A stretch of DNA of 64,000 nt from Castanea sativa (Eukaryota; Streptophyta; Magnoliopsida; Fagales; Fagaceae), in the NCBI RefSeq assembly GCF_040712315.1, contig NC_134019.1, forward strand, positions 32,675,373-32,739,372, written 5' to 3'. This document shows, one piece after another, positions 34,941-45,804 of the stretch. The notes beneath the pieces are model-generated. The model saw only the letters and a list, made by a program, of their open reading frames with translations. It had not been told where the DNA came from and did not search any database. Position numbers and translations under genes: made by a program. Each line of letters starts with the position of its first letter. The stretch's first letter is position 1.

Positions 34941-35475
34941 TCTGAGAGATCTAAAAAAACCTCAAAAAAATTGAACAAAGTAGAGAGAGAGATGCTGTAA
35001 TCTGGAGAACAAAAGGGCAAAGCTTGGCAAAACCGTGTTTTTATTACTAGCAAGCTAATGCCACTAAGATGATGTATAGCATATCTTTTATATATATATA
35101 TATAAATTAGTAATATATCCCTATTAATCTCACACATTAATGTTAATTAGAAAAATATAAACATTAAGAAAGTGATTTTAACTATGTTATTTTACAAGGA
35201 GGTATGCTCCTGAATGTGATGGGAGCTACTAGGGAGATACATAGAAGTTAATTGGCATATTCAAATATTTGTGGAAGAAACCAAGATAATTCTAGCTGAT
35301 TTTTTTTTTTTTTTTGGGTGAAAAAAGGTAATTATTGTGGTTGGGCTAATTTCTTGGGGTTTTTTTTTTTTGTTTTAGAATTTTTTAATAACTTTTAAAA
35401 GGAGGAAAATGCTAGAGCTACAATTTTTTTTTTTTAAATTGCTATTGTGATGAGTGGTTATTAGTAAGTAAAAAA
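34941..35475. other. AT-rich spacer with short TA run
   Basis: Contains a TA run near 35,089-35,104 and two T-runs (about 35,300 and 35,361). No gene or element ends found. Confidence 0.4.
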
Positions 35476-35485
35476 GTGACTTTGG

Positions 35486-36265
35486 TGGTGGGCCCAAATG
35501 TAAAATTATGGTCAGATGTGATATTGGTATTGTCCAATGTGACAATTAAACTGTCAAATGTAAGGAAAAAAAGAAGAAAGAAACCACCGAATGTGAAAAA
35601 AGTACAATCAGAAGTGATGCTAGTACTGCCTAATGTGACAATGGAACCATCAAATTTGAGAAAAAAAAAGGAATCACTATGTGACAAAAGAGCAGTCACA
35701 TATAATGTTGAAACTGTACAATGTAAAGATAGGATCGTTAAATGTAAGAAAAAAAAATAAGGGAACTACCAAATGTGATAAAAGAACAGTCACATATGAT
35801 ATTGAAATTGCACAATGTGAGGATGAGACCATTAAATGTGAGAATAAAATAAGAGAACTACCGAATGTGACAAAAGAACCGTCAAATGTGAGAAAAAAAT
35901 AAGGAAACCATCGAATGCGACAAAAGAACTATCACATGTGGTGTTGGAACTACACAATGTGAGGATGAAACCATCAAATGTGAGAAAAACTTAAGGGAAC
36001 CATTGGCTGTGACAAAATAACTATCACACGTGATGTTGGAACCGCACAATGTAACGATGGAATCGTCAAATGTGAGGAAAAAAAATAAGGGAACCACAAA
36101 ATGTGACAAAAGAACTGTCAAATCTGATGTTGGAACTGCACAATGTGAGGATAGAACCATCAAATGTGTTAAAAAAAGTAAGGGAACCACCGGATGTGAC
36201 AAAAGAACTGTCACATGTGATGTTTGAACTGCACAATGTGAGGATGTAACCGTCAAATGTGAAGA
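35486..36265 (+). repeat. 93-bp minisatellite, about eight to nine diverged units
   Basis: A unit of about 93 bp is repeated head-to-tail: AATGTGACAAAAGAACTGTC, then CATGTGATGTTGGAACTGCA, then CAATGTGAGGATGGAACCAT, then CAAATGTGAGAAAAAAATAA, then GGGAACCACCG. Units start near 35,682, 35,773, 35,867 (shortened by about 43 bp), 35,916, 36,008, 36,099 and 36,193, with more diverged units before 35,680. Because 93 is a multiple of three, several frames stay open over one to two units. Nothing suggests a real protein. Confidence 0.85.
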
Positions 36266-36710
36266 TTTGGTAACCTAGTATAGCATGTTGTCTATTAGTG
36301 GGTAACATATCGCCCATTTTTTTAGGGGGTACAGTAGAATTACCCTTTAAAGAAAGATATTAGGTATACTATAATTTGTATTCATTGTCATGTATTCGTT
36401 TTTATTCATTGTCATGTTTCTATATATAAAAAGAGCGAATGCGCAAACAGTAAATCACTACCTGCATTTGGTTTGTTCAACCTGCACTGTTCGTTATCCT
36501 TTTTTTTTCACGCTGGTTTTGTTTGTGCTCTTTTTGTAATTTCTTTTAAATATTATATGTGCATACATAGTTACACTGACACAATATATTCTTACAATAT
36601 TTTCACAATTATTGAGGTGTTAATTTTTTAAAGGTCAAAATAAAATAATAAAATAAGAGACTGAAACCAATCACAACTAAAAATAAATGTATTATGAAAT
36701 GTTATAACAT
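36266..36710. other. Spacer with inverted-repeat-end-like motif
   Basis: GGGGGTACAGTAGAATTACC (about 36,326) resembles the reverse complement of the end-like text at 24,275. The rest is AT-rich with no recognised feature. Confidence 0.4.
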
Positions 36711-37194
36711 CTTGGGCCAATTTTTGATTTGGTCCCTAAATTGATTTTGCTCATAGGTCAATCCTTGATTTTAGAAATCGATTCTATTTTGGTCCTAGCC
36801 GTCAACCAAGTAACAGAAAAATTAGATGTGGTAGATGGAGCGCACGGTTGGCATGTTATACGTTGACGTGGCTAATAAAATAATAATAAAATATTTTATT
36901 TGATATTTTTTAAATGCCATATCAGCATTTTCTGAATTAAAAAAAGCTACATCAGTATTTTCTAAATTAAAAAAATAAAAATAAAAATAATTTTTATTTT
37001 TCAATTTTAATTTAATTCAAAAAATAAAAAACAAAAATTATTTTTCAATTATAGAGATTGAGAAAAAAATTTATAGCAACTTTCTTAAATATTCTTGAAC
37101 TTTCTTGGCAAACAAACACATCAAAAAATTTTAAATACATCAATTTTTAGACAAAATTATAATTAAAAAAAATTTTCAACCCCCCCCCCCCCCA

Positions 37195-37540
37195 CAAACC
37201 CAAAACAAAATCCAAACTCACAAGTGATTCATAACTCTCTCAAGCTCTCTCTCTCTCTCTTCAAAAGCAAGTTCAGATCTCTCTCTCTCTCTAACTCACC
37301 CACTCTCTTTTCCTCTCTTACTAGTGGTGGTGGTGGAGTCATCCCACGATGAGGAGATGAAGGAGTAGCGGCGAACCAACATTGAGACTCTCCTTCCTAG
37401 GCTCATAAACAACGTTGAAGCCAACTGGCTTGGAGACCGAATTGAAGTGAGGCAACTCATTTGGGATCGAACAAATCTATTTATCGAGTTTGATGGGTTC
37501 AACTTCAATCGGTGGTGGTGGTTAGTTTTTCTCTTAATCG
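37195..37540 (+). other. Possible captured host-gene fragment inside the MULE
   Basis: After a C-run and a CT-rich leader, 37,340-37,517 is distinctly less AT-rich than the rest of the element. One plus frame after a TAG reads RRTNIETLLPRLINNVEANW, then LGDRIEVRQLIWDRTN. It looks coding-like, but I recognise no family. Capture of gene pieces between MULE TIRs (Pack-MULE) is known, and that reading is inference here. Confidence 0.35.
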
Positions 37541-38254
37541 CTAACTTTCTCTCTCTCTAAACACGACTCTCTCTCTTGATTTTTTGATAAATGGTGTGGT
37601 GGTGGGGTTGATTGTTTGATTGGTGGAGGTGGTGGTTGGATTTTTCTGTGTTTCCGTGGGGGTTGGTCATTCATTGGTTTTGTGTTTATGTTTGTTTCAT
37701 AAGAAGATTTATGGGTTTGGCGGAAAGAAAATTTATGGGTTTGATTGGTGGAGGTGGTGGCTGGGTTTGTGTTTATGTTTGTTTGTTAAATGTGAGTTAT
37801 TTTAGTGTTTGGTTTGAAAGAAAATCTTGATTTTTTGAGAAAAATGTTCATGATTGTTCAAGGAAAATTTATGAGGTTGGTTGGGTTTGTTGTTATTGTG
37901 AGCAAAATTGACTGGGTTTGTGAGTGTATGTTTGTTTCATAAGAAAAATTTTGGTTATAGGTGGAAAGAAAATGTTGTGATGAAAATCTTAGGCATCGAC
38001 TTTTTAGATGTGAATTTAACAGTGTTTGGTTTGAAAGAAATTTTTTGGGAAAGATGTTGAATGCCTAGATATTTTTTGTGTTCTTGAGTTCTTGTGATTT
38101 GGGTTTATATTTTTGTGTATTTAGTTTTCAAATATGAATCTATGTATTTTTATGTTTTTAATTTATTTATTTATTTTTTAATTTTGTTAAAATTGATAAA
38201 TTATTATTTTTTAAATCAGATGCTGACGTGGCATACTAATGTGGTTTTTTTATT

Positions 38255-39093
38255 TGTTAGGTTCTAAGACCTTTAGGTTTAAATGTATTAGAACACTAAT
38301 TTGTAATGTTGGCAAACCATGATCAAAACGTTTTAGTCTTGTTTAGATTGCTCAAAGTATGTGTCTTTTATGTAAAGTTGAAATTGAGTTGCTGTAGAAT
38401 TTACTGTGCAATTCTGCCTGGCTCGATCGATCGAGAATTAGACTTGACCAATTGAAAGTCATGCATATTTTTTTTTTCTGCAGAATTTTCCAACTCAGCC
38501 CAAGTCTGTTTTGCGTGTAGGGTTTTATGTTTTGCCCTAGGTATAAAAGGGAAAACCCTAGCCACATTTTTAGAGGTTATTGATGCTGTGTGTGTGAATC
38601 TTCTCTGAGATCTAGAGGTGTTTGCCTTCACACATACTTAGGGTTATCAAGGATCAAGATTATGTCAAGAACTTGATGATCATTCAGTTGCTGCATTAAG
38701 AGCTTAAAGATATACAAGCGGGAGTGCTTGTGCTTGCTGGGAATCCAAGAAAGAAGTAGTCCGTGGATTCGGAGCTGTCACGTGGTTGTGGTAGTAAGTT
38801 TCCTACTCGAGATAGCAATAAGATGTTAGTGGTCTAAGTCGCTATTGTGTAAACTTCAATTTCTTCATAGTGGATTTAGTTTTACCTTGAGGATAGCTAG
38901 GTTAAATTCTCCCCAGGTTTTTTACCGGTTTGGTTTTCCTAGATCATCATATCATTGTGTTATTTATATTTCCACTGTTTTGCATGATATGATATATTTG
39001 TGTTAACCTAGATCTGCTTAATTTACCTAAGTTAATCACTTGGCTAAATAACTAGGTAAATTTGGTTGTTTTTAAGGAGTCTAAAAATGTACA
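38255..39093 (+). mobile_element. Solo LTR, family A (plus orientation)
   Basis: 839 bp starting TGTTAGGTTCTAAGACC and ending GTCTAAAAATGTACA, flanked by perfect TTATT duplications (38,250-38,254 and 39,094-39,098). It is homologous along its length to 25,338-26,221 in opposite orientation (shared CACGTGGTTGTGGTAGTAAG-like, GGTCTAAGTCGC and CTAGGTTAA... text). It contains a TATA-like GGTATAAAAGGG near 38,541, expected of an LTR promoter. It sits in the right TIR of the MULE and so is younger than it. Confidence 0.92.
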
Positions 39094-39499
39094 TTATTGT
39101 TATTATTTTATTAGCCATGACAGCATATAACAAGCCAACAGTGCACTCTGTCTGTCACGTTTGATTTTTCTGTACTGGGTTGACAGCAGGAACCAAAATA
39201 GAATCAATTTTCTAAAATTGGGGACTGACCTAAGACCAAAACCAATTTAGGGACCAAATCGAGAATCGGCCCAAAATTTAGGGACCAAAAGTGCATTTAC
39301 GCGTAAAAAGAAATGCTATGTCCACAACTTTTTCACAATAATTTCACAATAAATTTTATGTGGCAAGATATTTTTTATGGATAAAAAAGTGATATTAGTA
39401 ATGAGTTCAGTTTAAAACCAATAACAACTTGTCATTTTAAATTTGTTCTAAAAAAGTTATGGATATAGCATTTATCTCAAATAAAAAAAAAATATTCGG

Positions 39500-40215
39500 A
39501 TCCTAAAAATGAAAGTATTGTGAAAATGTTGTGATATTTTGTTATATTCTTAGAATTTTTTTTTGGTATATATAATCAAATTGGGTGAACCAAAATTCAC
39601 GGTTTCACACACAATTTTCTTGTGTTGTCTTTTTGTTTGCTTTTTTTTTTTTTTATAATGCATAATTTTAAAACCAATAATAATTTTTCACCTAAGATTT
39701 GTTGTGAAAATGCTGTGGGCGTAAAATATAATAAAATAAAATATCAACCTAGGACCTACCATAGCTGGAAACAAAAAATATTGCGAAAATGTTGTGATAT
39801 TTTGTTATGTTCGTAAGCTTCTTTTTTGTGTGACATTTTGTTGTGTTCCTAGGTTTCTATTTTTTGTTTAGTCAATTTTGGTAAGCCAAAATTCATTGTT
39901 TTAGCCACAATTTTCTTCAATTGGATTTTTATTTGTTTTTTAAAAAAATGCACAGTCAAAAGTGGTTAACCCAATTTAAAACCAGTAACAATTTACCTCC
40001 TAAAATTTATTATCAAAATATTGCAGACGTAGCATTACTCTAAAATAAAATAATAAAATATCAGACCAAGACCCACCATAGCTAGAACTAAAAGTATTGT
40101 AAAAATATTGTGACATTTTATTGCGTTCCTAGACTTCTTTTTTGGTTTAGTTAATTTGTTGAACCAAAATTCATTATTTTTACGTATATTTTTTTAGGTT
40201 GATTTTTTTAACTCA
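39500..40215. repeat. Three diverged tandem copies of a ~265-310-bp unit
   Basis: Landmarks AAAGTATTGTGAAAATGTTG (about 39,511, 39,775 and 40,088) are each followed by a GTTATGTTC...-like text and GAACCAAAATTCA..., then AAAACCA(A/G)TAA.... Non-coding. Confidence 0.7.
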
Positions 40216-40371
40216 TTGTTTCAAGTTTTTTTTTTTTTAAAAGCACATTGATTTGCACACACAAATGGACGAAGTAGCACTTTCTTCCTTTATGTTTGTG
40301 GTAGTTTCATTCCCCCTAAATTAAAGTTAAATAATTTCCTCCTTTATATTTTGTAAATGAGCATATACCCC

Positions 40372-40896
40372 TGTACGAGACATGATCCCAGGCCCATTGG
40401 GCCTTGGCCCGAGCAATCTCCAAGAACATCACTAAGTCCAAAGTCTTATGGTAGTCCCATTTCATTTTGGATGCACGGTAGACAAGCCCATATCGATCAG
40501 ATATGATTTGGCCGAGAATACAGTTACTCGAAACAACCCATGACCTCGGCAACTTGGTATTGCCTTGGGGAGTATCGCTGTTGAGCAACCTTTTGGAGGC
40601 TAAAACTAGTTCCAATGCCATTACCACTGTTCCCAATAAAGCATATTTCTTGGCAGGAATAATTAAATTGGACCCCACCCACACAAGTTAGACCAGAATG
40701 TAATCATGAAACCTCCACCAACCTTAAGCTATAAATAGCGGAAGTGAGTAGAGAGAAGGGGTTGACTATTCTGAGTGGTGTCATTAAAATATTTGGTAAG
40801 GAGCTACCCTTAATAGGAAACACTAAACCCACTATATAAATAAATTGTGAGCCCAACCCGAAGCCCTGTCCATTAGGGAAGTTTTGGGTACGCACA
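40372..40896 (+). repeat. Tat element 5' LTR
   Basis: 525 bp from TGTACGAGAC to TACGCACA. The first 218 bases align closely with the start of the truncated 3' LTR at 57,420 (shared CCATTGGGCCTTGGCCCGAG, GATCAGATATGATTTGG, GAGAATACAGTTACTCG). Confidence 0.88.
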
Positions 40897-40959
40897 ATTG
40901 GCATCATCTGTGGGGATTTCTTACATAGCTGTAGTTCTGTCAAGACCTACACAGGGAAA

Positions 40960-41110
40960 ATGTTTGAAACACAATCAGGAAGTTACATTGAAAGTGGCTC
41001 TGGAGGATCTTCTCGGGGATCTAGTTGGCGGCAAAGAAGGAAAAAAAGGCAAGAAGATAGGGGATATGAGCAAGGGGAAGAGCAATCTGGTCTTGGAGAG
41101 GGGTCGTTTC
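40960..41110 (+). pseudogene. Tat gag, 5' part before the copia insertion
   Basis: Open from ATG 40,960 in a Ser/Gly/Arg-rich stretch (SGGSSRGSSWRQRRKKR). It is cut by the copia-type element after GGGTCGTTTC. The sequence resumes at 48,854 in a compatible frame that soon meets a stop. Not functional. Confidence 0.7.
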
Positions 41111-42135
41111 TGATAGGCCAAAAACGTATTGACCCATTGTGATGGATTAATTGATTAATTAGTCAAGTTTATTAATTAATCAAATTAACATACAAAGTGT
41201 GGTAGCACAAACAAATCACCAATTTAAACTAAGTATGTAGCGAAAAATAAATGACACGGTGATTTGTTAACGAATGGGGAAAACCTACACGGCAAAAACC
41301 CCACCGGGTGATTTTAAGGTCACTGCTCTCGAAACTCCACTATTATCACAACAAGTGGTTATAAGTAAAGGAATCCCAAGTACCTTACCAACCTACAGTT
41401 GAACCCTTACCCCAATACCCAATCGGACTTGTTCTGTAGTGACAGTTTCTCCTTTTGATGCACAACTCTTAAGTACGTGACTAACCAATTGCGTGGATTC
41501 CAGTACGTGACTTCAATCACCAACTAGAGAAAATTGTTGGCTGCAAAGTTCTTCAATTCATCCACTCGATAAAGATCAAGAAGATGCTCGGTTACAAAAC
41601 CCAACGGTGCAAAGACATAGCAACTTCTTCACAAGAGAGATGAACTAGGGCAAGAACTTTGTCTCAAGTCACAATTTGCATGAACAATGATTTTTCAATG
41701 CTTGTGCAACTTTCCACACTTTGACGGCCCTTAGAATAATCATTTTTATATGTCTAAGGTTAGGAGAAAAGAAGGCCCAAAGATACATCCACGGATTAGA
41801 ATTAAAACAGAACTCAGAATCTGTTTTTCTTAAATCTCGACAGATAAAGGTGTCGAGGTGCTATCGAGTAGCTGTCGAGCCTCAGGGCTAGAACAACATC
41901 TTAAAGCTCGATAGATGCAGCTGTCGAGCTTTAATGAACTTGCACTACTAAACTTGTTTCTTGGACAGACTTGCATGGCTTTAACATTTGATCTTGAAAC
42001 CTTGTTTCTTGAAGCATTAACCTCATCCTAAATCTACCAAATTACAAGTAAAGTGCGTTTTGACAAAGGATTAGCCAATTACATAAATAATGAATGACAT
42101 ATGTTCTAAACAAGTGAAACACATATGTCTTAACA
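41111..42135 (-). repeat. Copia-type element 3' LTR
   Basis: 1,025 bp, minus orientation, TGTTAAGACATATG...CCTATCA. Contains a TCGA-rich stretch (41,838-41,920). Confidence 0.9.
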
Positions 42136-42148
42136 ATCTCCCCCTTTG
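42136..42148 (-). other. Polypurine tract
   Basis: AAAGGGGGAGATT on the minus strand directly abuts the 3' LTR. It is the expected plus-strand primer of reverse transcription. Confidence 0.85.
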
Positions 42149-42698
42149 GCAATCCGTGACAAAACCACAACCAACAAATGAACATATGAGAGAAGTCATA
42201 AATCACTCAACTCATATTCACTTGTTGAATACAATAAAATCTATCCTAACACAAACTCTTGAAAAACTTTGCAAGAAAATAGTTTATGACAAGCAGACTT
42301 TGACAACCTGTATTTCTGAAACACTTTAAACAAAACTCATCAAGGCATCTTAGTGTGAAACAGAAATAATAGATTGCATACAAATAAAGAAACATGTGTA
42401 TAAAGAGAGAAAAGAAAACAACACATGTAGAGATAGCTGAAAGAAACATACATCATCACATATATAACAAAGATGAGCACAATGTATGTAATCATGGTCA
42501 CAAAACCTAGGTACAAGAAGAATATGTATCTAAAGTAGAGAAAAGAAAAAGATACAAGTAATCCTCACTGCATCCCTCAGCACTCAACACTCCCCCTATC
42601 AAAAAGATGTCCCTATACAAGCTCTCCCCCTAAGTATGACTGCTCTCATAACCCAAAACTACTCCCCCTTTTTGTCACGAGTGACAAAGGGTAGAGTG

Positions 42699-43882
42699 TC
42701 AAGAAGACATCTCATCGGTAGAGCTTGCATCTCCATCATCATCATCCAAAGCATCATCGTCATCACCATCATCATCCCCAGACGCGGAAGCCGTAGGAGG
42801 TGGTGGAGGAGAAACCTTGGGAGCAAAACTACCCATGGTCGCCTGTCGCCTAGAAATGTGACCAACATGAACATTCACTTGATACAACTCTATAGAGAAC
42901 GTATCCAGGCGAGCATCCATGCGCTGAAACTGCGCCATGATGTCTCCTAGTGACACATCGCTCATAGAAGAAGAGGGAGCAGATGAAGCACGAGCAGATC
43001 TGGATGGAGCGGAACGGGAGGAAGGAGCTACTGAATCTGTCTGTCGCGACCTTAACTGTGCCTCACTACTTTTTACGATAGCGGTATCTATGGCAACCAT
43101 GACATGAAAAGGGTCGAAGATAGGAAAAGGGATAGAAAAATGGCGTAAAATCTTCGTGATAGCGGAAGGAAAGATGAGCTTATCACGGGTAGCCATATCC
43201 TTATACACATCTATGATAGAGAAGATGAAATGTGAAGGAAAGTCAATGGTAAGATCCTCAAGAAGAGACAACAGAAAACAAGCACGAGGCTCTGTGATAG
43301 AGTTGTAGTGAGAGAGAGGATGTAAGACAAAAGTCATCACCATGTTTAAGAAACGAGGGACCTTTAGCTAAAGGTCGACATGAGGTAAACTGGTGCTCAC
43401 CCCAATAAGAAGGGCGCTCACAGAAAGTGTTGATCATCTCATCTTTGGACACAGTCCGTAGATGCTCACACCCAGGGTAGTCAGGATGCGTAACCCTCGG
43501 AACATGGACCATATCAGATACCAATTTCGGTGTGACAACTATGCGCGTACCTCGAACGCGAGTAAGAAAGAGAGGTACTGAATAATCGAATCCATGCATG
43601 TTGGAGTAAAACTCCTAGATCAGCACGGAAGGACAAGTGACCGGGACGTCACACAGTGACTCCCATTCCCGTTTGTGAAAGACATCGAGAAGGTCAGTGT
43701 CGGCAAAGTCTGCTAGAACAACTTGGCGTTTCGAATGAACACCTTGTTTAGAGAAATTCTCCGAGAAGTCTTGATGGGCTTTCTCATCACGGAATCAAAC
43801 AGAAAGAGGAGTGGCATTAGAAGATGAAGAGGCCCTAGAACGAAGAGGGTTCTGGGTCGGAATAGACTTACGTTTTGGTGCC
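42699..43882 (-). pseudogene. Transposase_32-type (putative plant transposon protein) ORF
   Basis: Minus strand, starting at ATG 43,882 (MAPKRKSIPTQNPLRSRASS). It encodes the conserved central region of the Transposase_32 family (SNMHGFDYSVPLFLTRVRGT, PRVTHPDYPGC, FVLHPLSHYNSITEPRA, IDVYKDMATRDKLIFPSAIT), then a Ser-rich linker, a helical stretch (QFQRMDARLDTFSIELYQVN), a proline run and an acidic Asp-rich tail ending in DEMSS. Two nonsense codons (TGA near 43,796 and TAG near 43,614) and a frameshift near 43,345 break it. Related proteins are common in woody dicot genomes, always in repeats. Their function is unknown and I do not assign one. Confidence 0.8.
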
Positions 43883-44369
43883 ATAGACACTACTAACGCA
43901 AACAGAAAGAGAGGGGGGGGGGGAGAAAGATACACTTAGAAAAGTTCCAACACAATTCAAATATAACAAGTACATGGAAAAGATAGAACGTATGCATGGG
44001 GAATGCATGAACATGTGACATGCAATATAAAAGACATCATGGGCTCAGCCCAATCCAATCCTACCAGCACACAAACATTTTGCACACATCTAAATGCATG
44101 AGAATATTGTTAGAATGCGAATGTGATGTAATGCATGGAGTTTTTAAGATCAAAACTACAAAACCCATATCAAAAATTTCAACACAAACTCACCAAATTT
44201 GAAAAACCCCAAAATTTTTCAAAGACCCCAAATTTTAGGTTTCAAAAACATGAAATGCATGTAGAATGAGGGATAAAAAGCTTACCAAGTGAAGAAAAAC
44301 TTGAAGAAGCTTTGAAAAACCTTGAGAAATGGATTTGGAGTGAGAGAGAGAGGTTGGGAAGGTGAAAAG

Positions 44370-44745
44370 ACAGTGCTATCGAGAGAGAGATCGAGAGAAA
44401 TGAGAAACGGATCGCACATAACCCTTAAATAGTAGATCAGTAAATCCTGATAGATACAGGTATCGAGAGGTGTCGAGACATCTGTCGAGGATGGTGTCGA
44501 GAAATACAACTTCGATAGATCCAACTATCGAGAAGGTGTCGAGGAACAAGACAGGACACGAGAATAGATGCTCGATCGATCCACCAGGTGTCGAGAAGCT
44601 ATCGAGAGGACAGGAGGTTTCTCGATCGATCCAGAAGGTGTCGAGAAGCTATCGAGATTGCGATAAGAAATAGCTGAGAAGCTCGACAGACAGCCAGGTA
44701 TCGAGGAGGTGTCGAGCCAACTTTTCAAAACAGTTTTTCGAGAAG
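44370..44745. repeat. TCGA-motif cluster in the copia-type internal region
   Basis: Irregular repeats of GGTGTCGAGAAGCTATCGAG, CTCGATCGATCCA and related text, rich in TCGA. The same motif text occurs in both LTRs of this element (about 41,838-41,920 and 48,500-48,610). Confidence 0.8.
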
Positions 44746-45804
44746 GGAAAAACACAAACATGAATGCAATCACACATGCAACTCAACCAATGATCCAATC
44801 AACATATTAGACTCTCAAAATCATCTCTCAACAACAATCTTAAGCACATGGATCTCAAAACACGCACTCACACACTAAACAAGTCTAACTGATTTTATAT
44901 TTCAAAAACAAGTCAAGACAGTTTAGTGATCATATATCAACACATGTAAACCTTGTGATGGTCAAATCACATTGTACCTGCACATGTATCAAAAGTAGCA
45001 AAGAATATTGCGTGTTGTGTGTGAAAGCATCACAAGATTGTATAAGTGTCTCTATGTTATGATGATTTGAGATATGAGAAAATCACTTTAACTCACACAC
45101 AATCATAACTGTTTGATGGGGACTATCACCATTGAGGTACATCCTATAACTCCCACATCTCCTAGAAAACACGCTTGCAATCATATTTAAAGCATTTTTT
45201 ATCTTTTTGCTTTTATTCTCTTTGCATATTTTCTTTTTATTAAGCAAATCATGCATGGGTATATGAAAGAGAGAAAAGAAATACCCAGTTATGTTAAGTT
45301 TTTGACATTGCACTTTTGCTATGCCGATGCATACAGATGTCATATCATGATTAGCGAGTAACAGTGGTGAGATGGTTATTTATGCCTTTCTCTTAGGATT
45401 TTCTAGTCTTACCCGTCAAAAAGAGTGATACGAGTGTTAAGTTCAAGAGATCACTTAACCTTACTCATCATAAATAAAGAGCTACAAAGCTCACTTGCTT
45501 AGTTGTGCATAGAGATGCTCATCTAAGTTACAAGAGATACAAAGTTTAGAAAACTCTGTTTCAATGGCCATTTTAAGGTTCACAACAACCGATGTACACA
45601 AACACACACTGTTTTTGTATTTTTCAATTTTTTTTATTTTTATTTGAAAAACAAAATAAAACAAAACTGAAAACACAAAAACAAAAACATGATAAACAAG
45701 GTAAAACAATGCAAAAAACTAGACTGACTCAAAGCATTAAAGCAAAACACACAAGTAATGCAAAAACAAAAACAAGAAAGGGAGAGAGAGAAGAAGTGAA
45801 TAAA
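44746..45804. other. Untranslated spacer of the copia-type element
   Basis: A-rich plus strand, no pol motif on the minus strand. This is where copia pol would be expected downstream of gag. Confidence 0.6.

Larger units (their letters stand above)
36712..39274. mobile_element. Mutator-like element (MULE) with ~200-bp TIRs
   Basis: Left end 36,712-36,930 reappears inverted at the right end. Matching phrases, right end read on the minus strand: GATTTGGTCCCTAAATTG / same; GATTCTATTTTGGTCC / GATTCTATTTTGGTTCC; GTCAACCAAGTAACAGAAAA / GTCAACCCAGTACAGAAAAA; GTGGCTAATAAAATAATAA / ATGGCTAATAAAATAATAA; and TGCCATATCAGCATT / TGCCACGTCAGCATC. The right TIR is split by a solo LTR (38,255-39,093), so its inner part lies at about 38,190-38,254 and its outer part at 39,099-39,274. 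TIRs this long are the mark of Mutator-type elements. I saw no transposase and no clean 9-bp target duplication, so it is non-autonomous and old. Confidence 0.8.

Noticed and set aside
35476..36256. Several overlapping frames of 65-124 codons on both strands
   Set aside because: They arise because the minisatellite period (93 bp) is a multiple of three. No start context, family or composition supports a gene.
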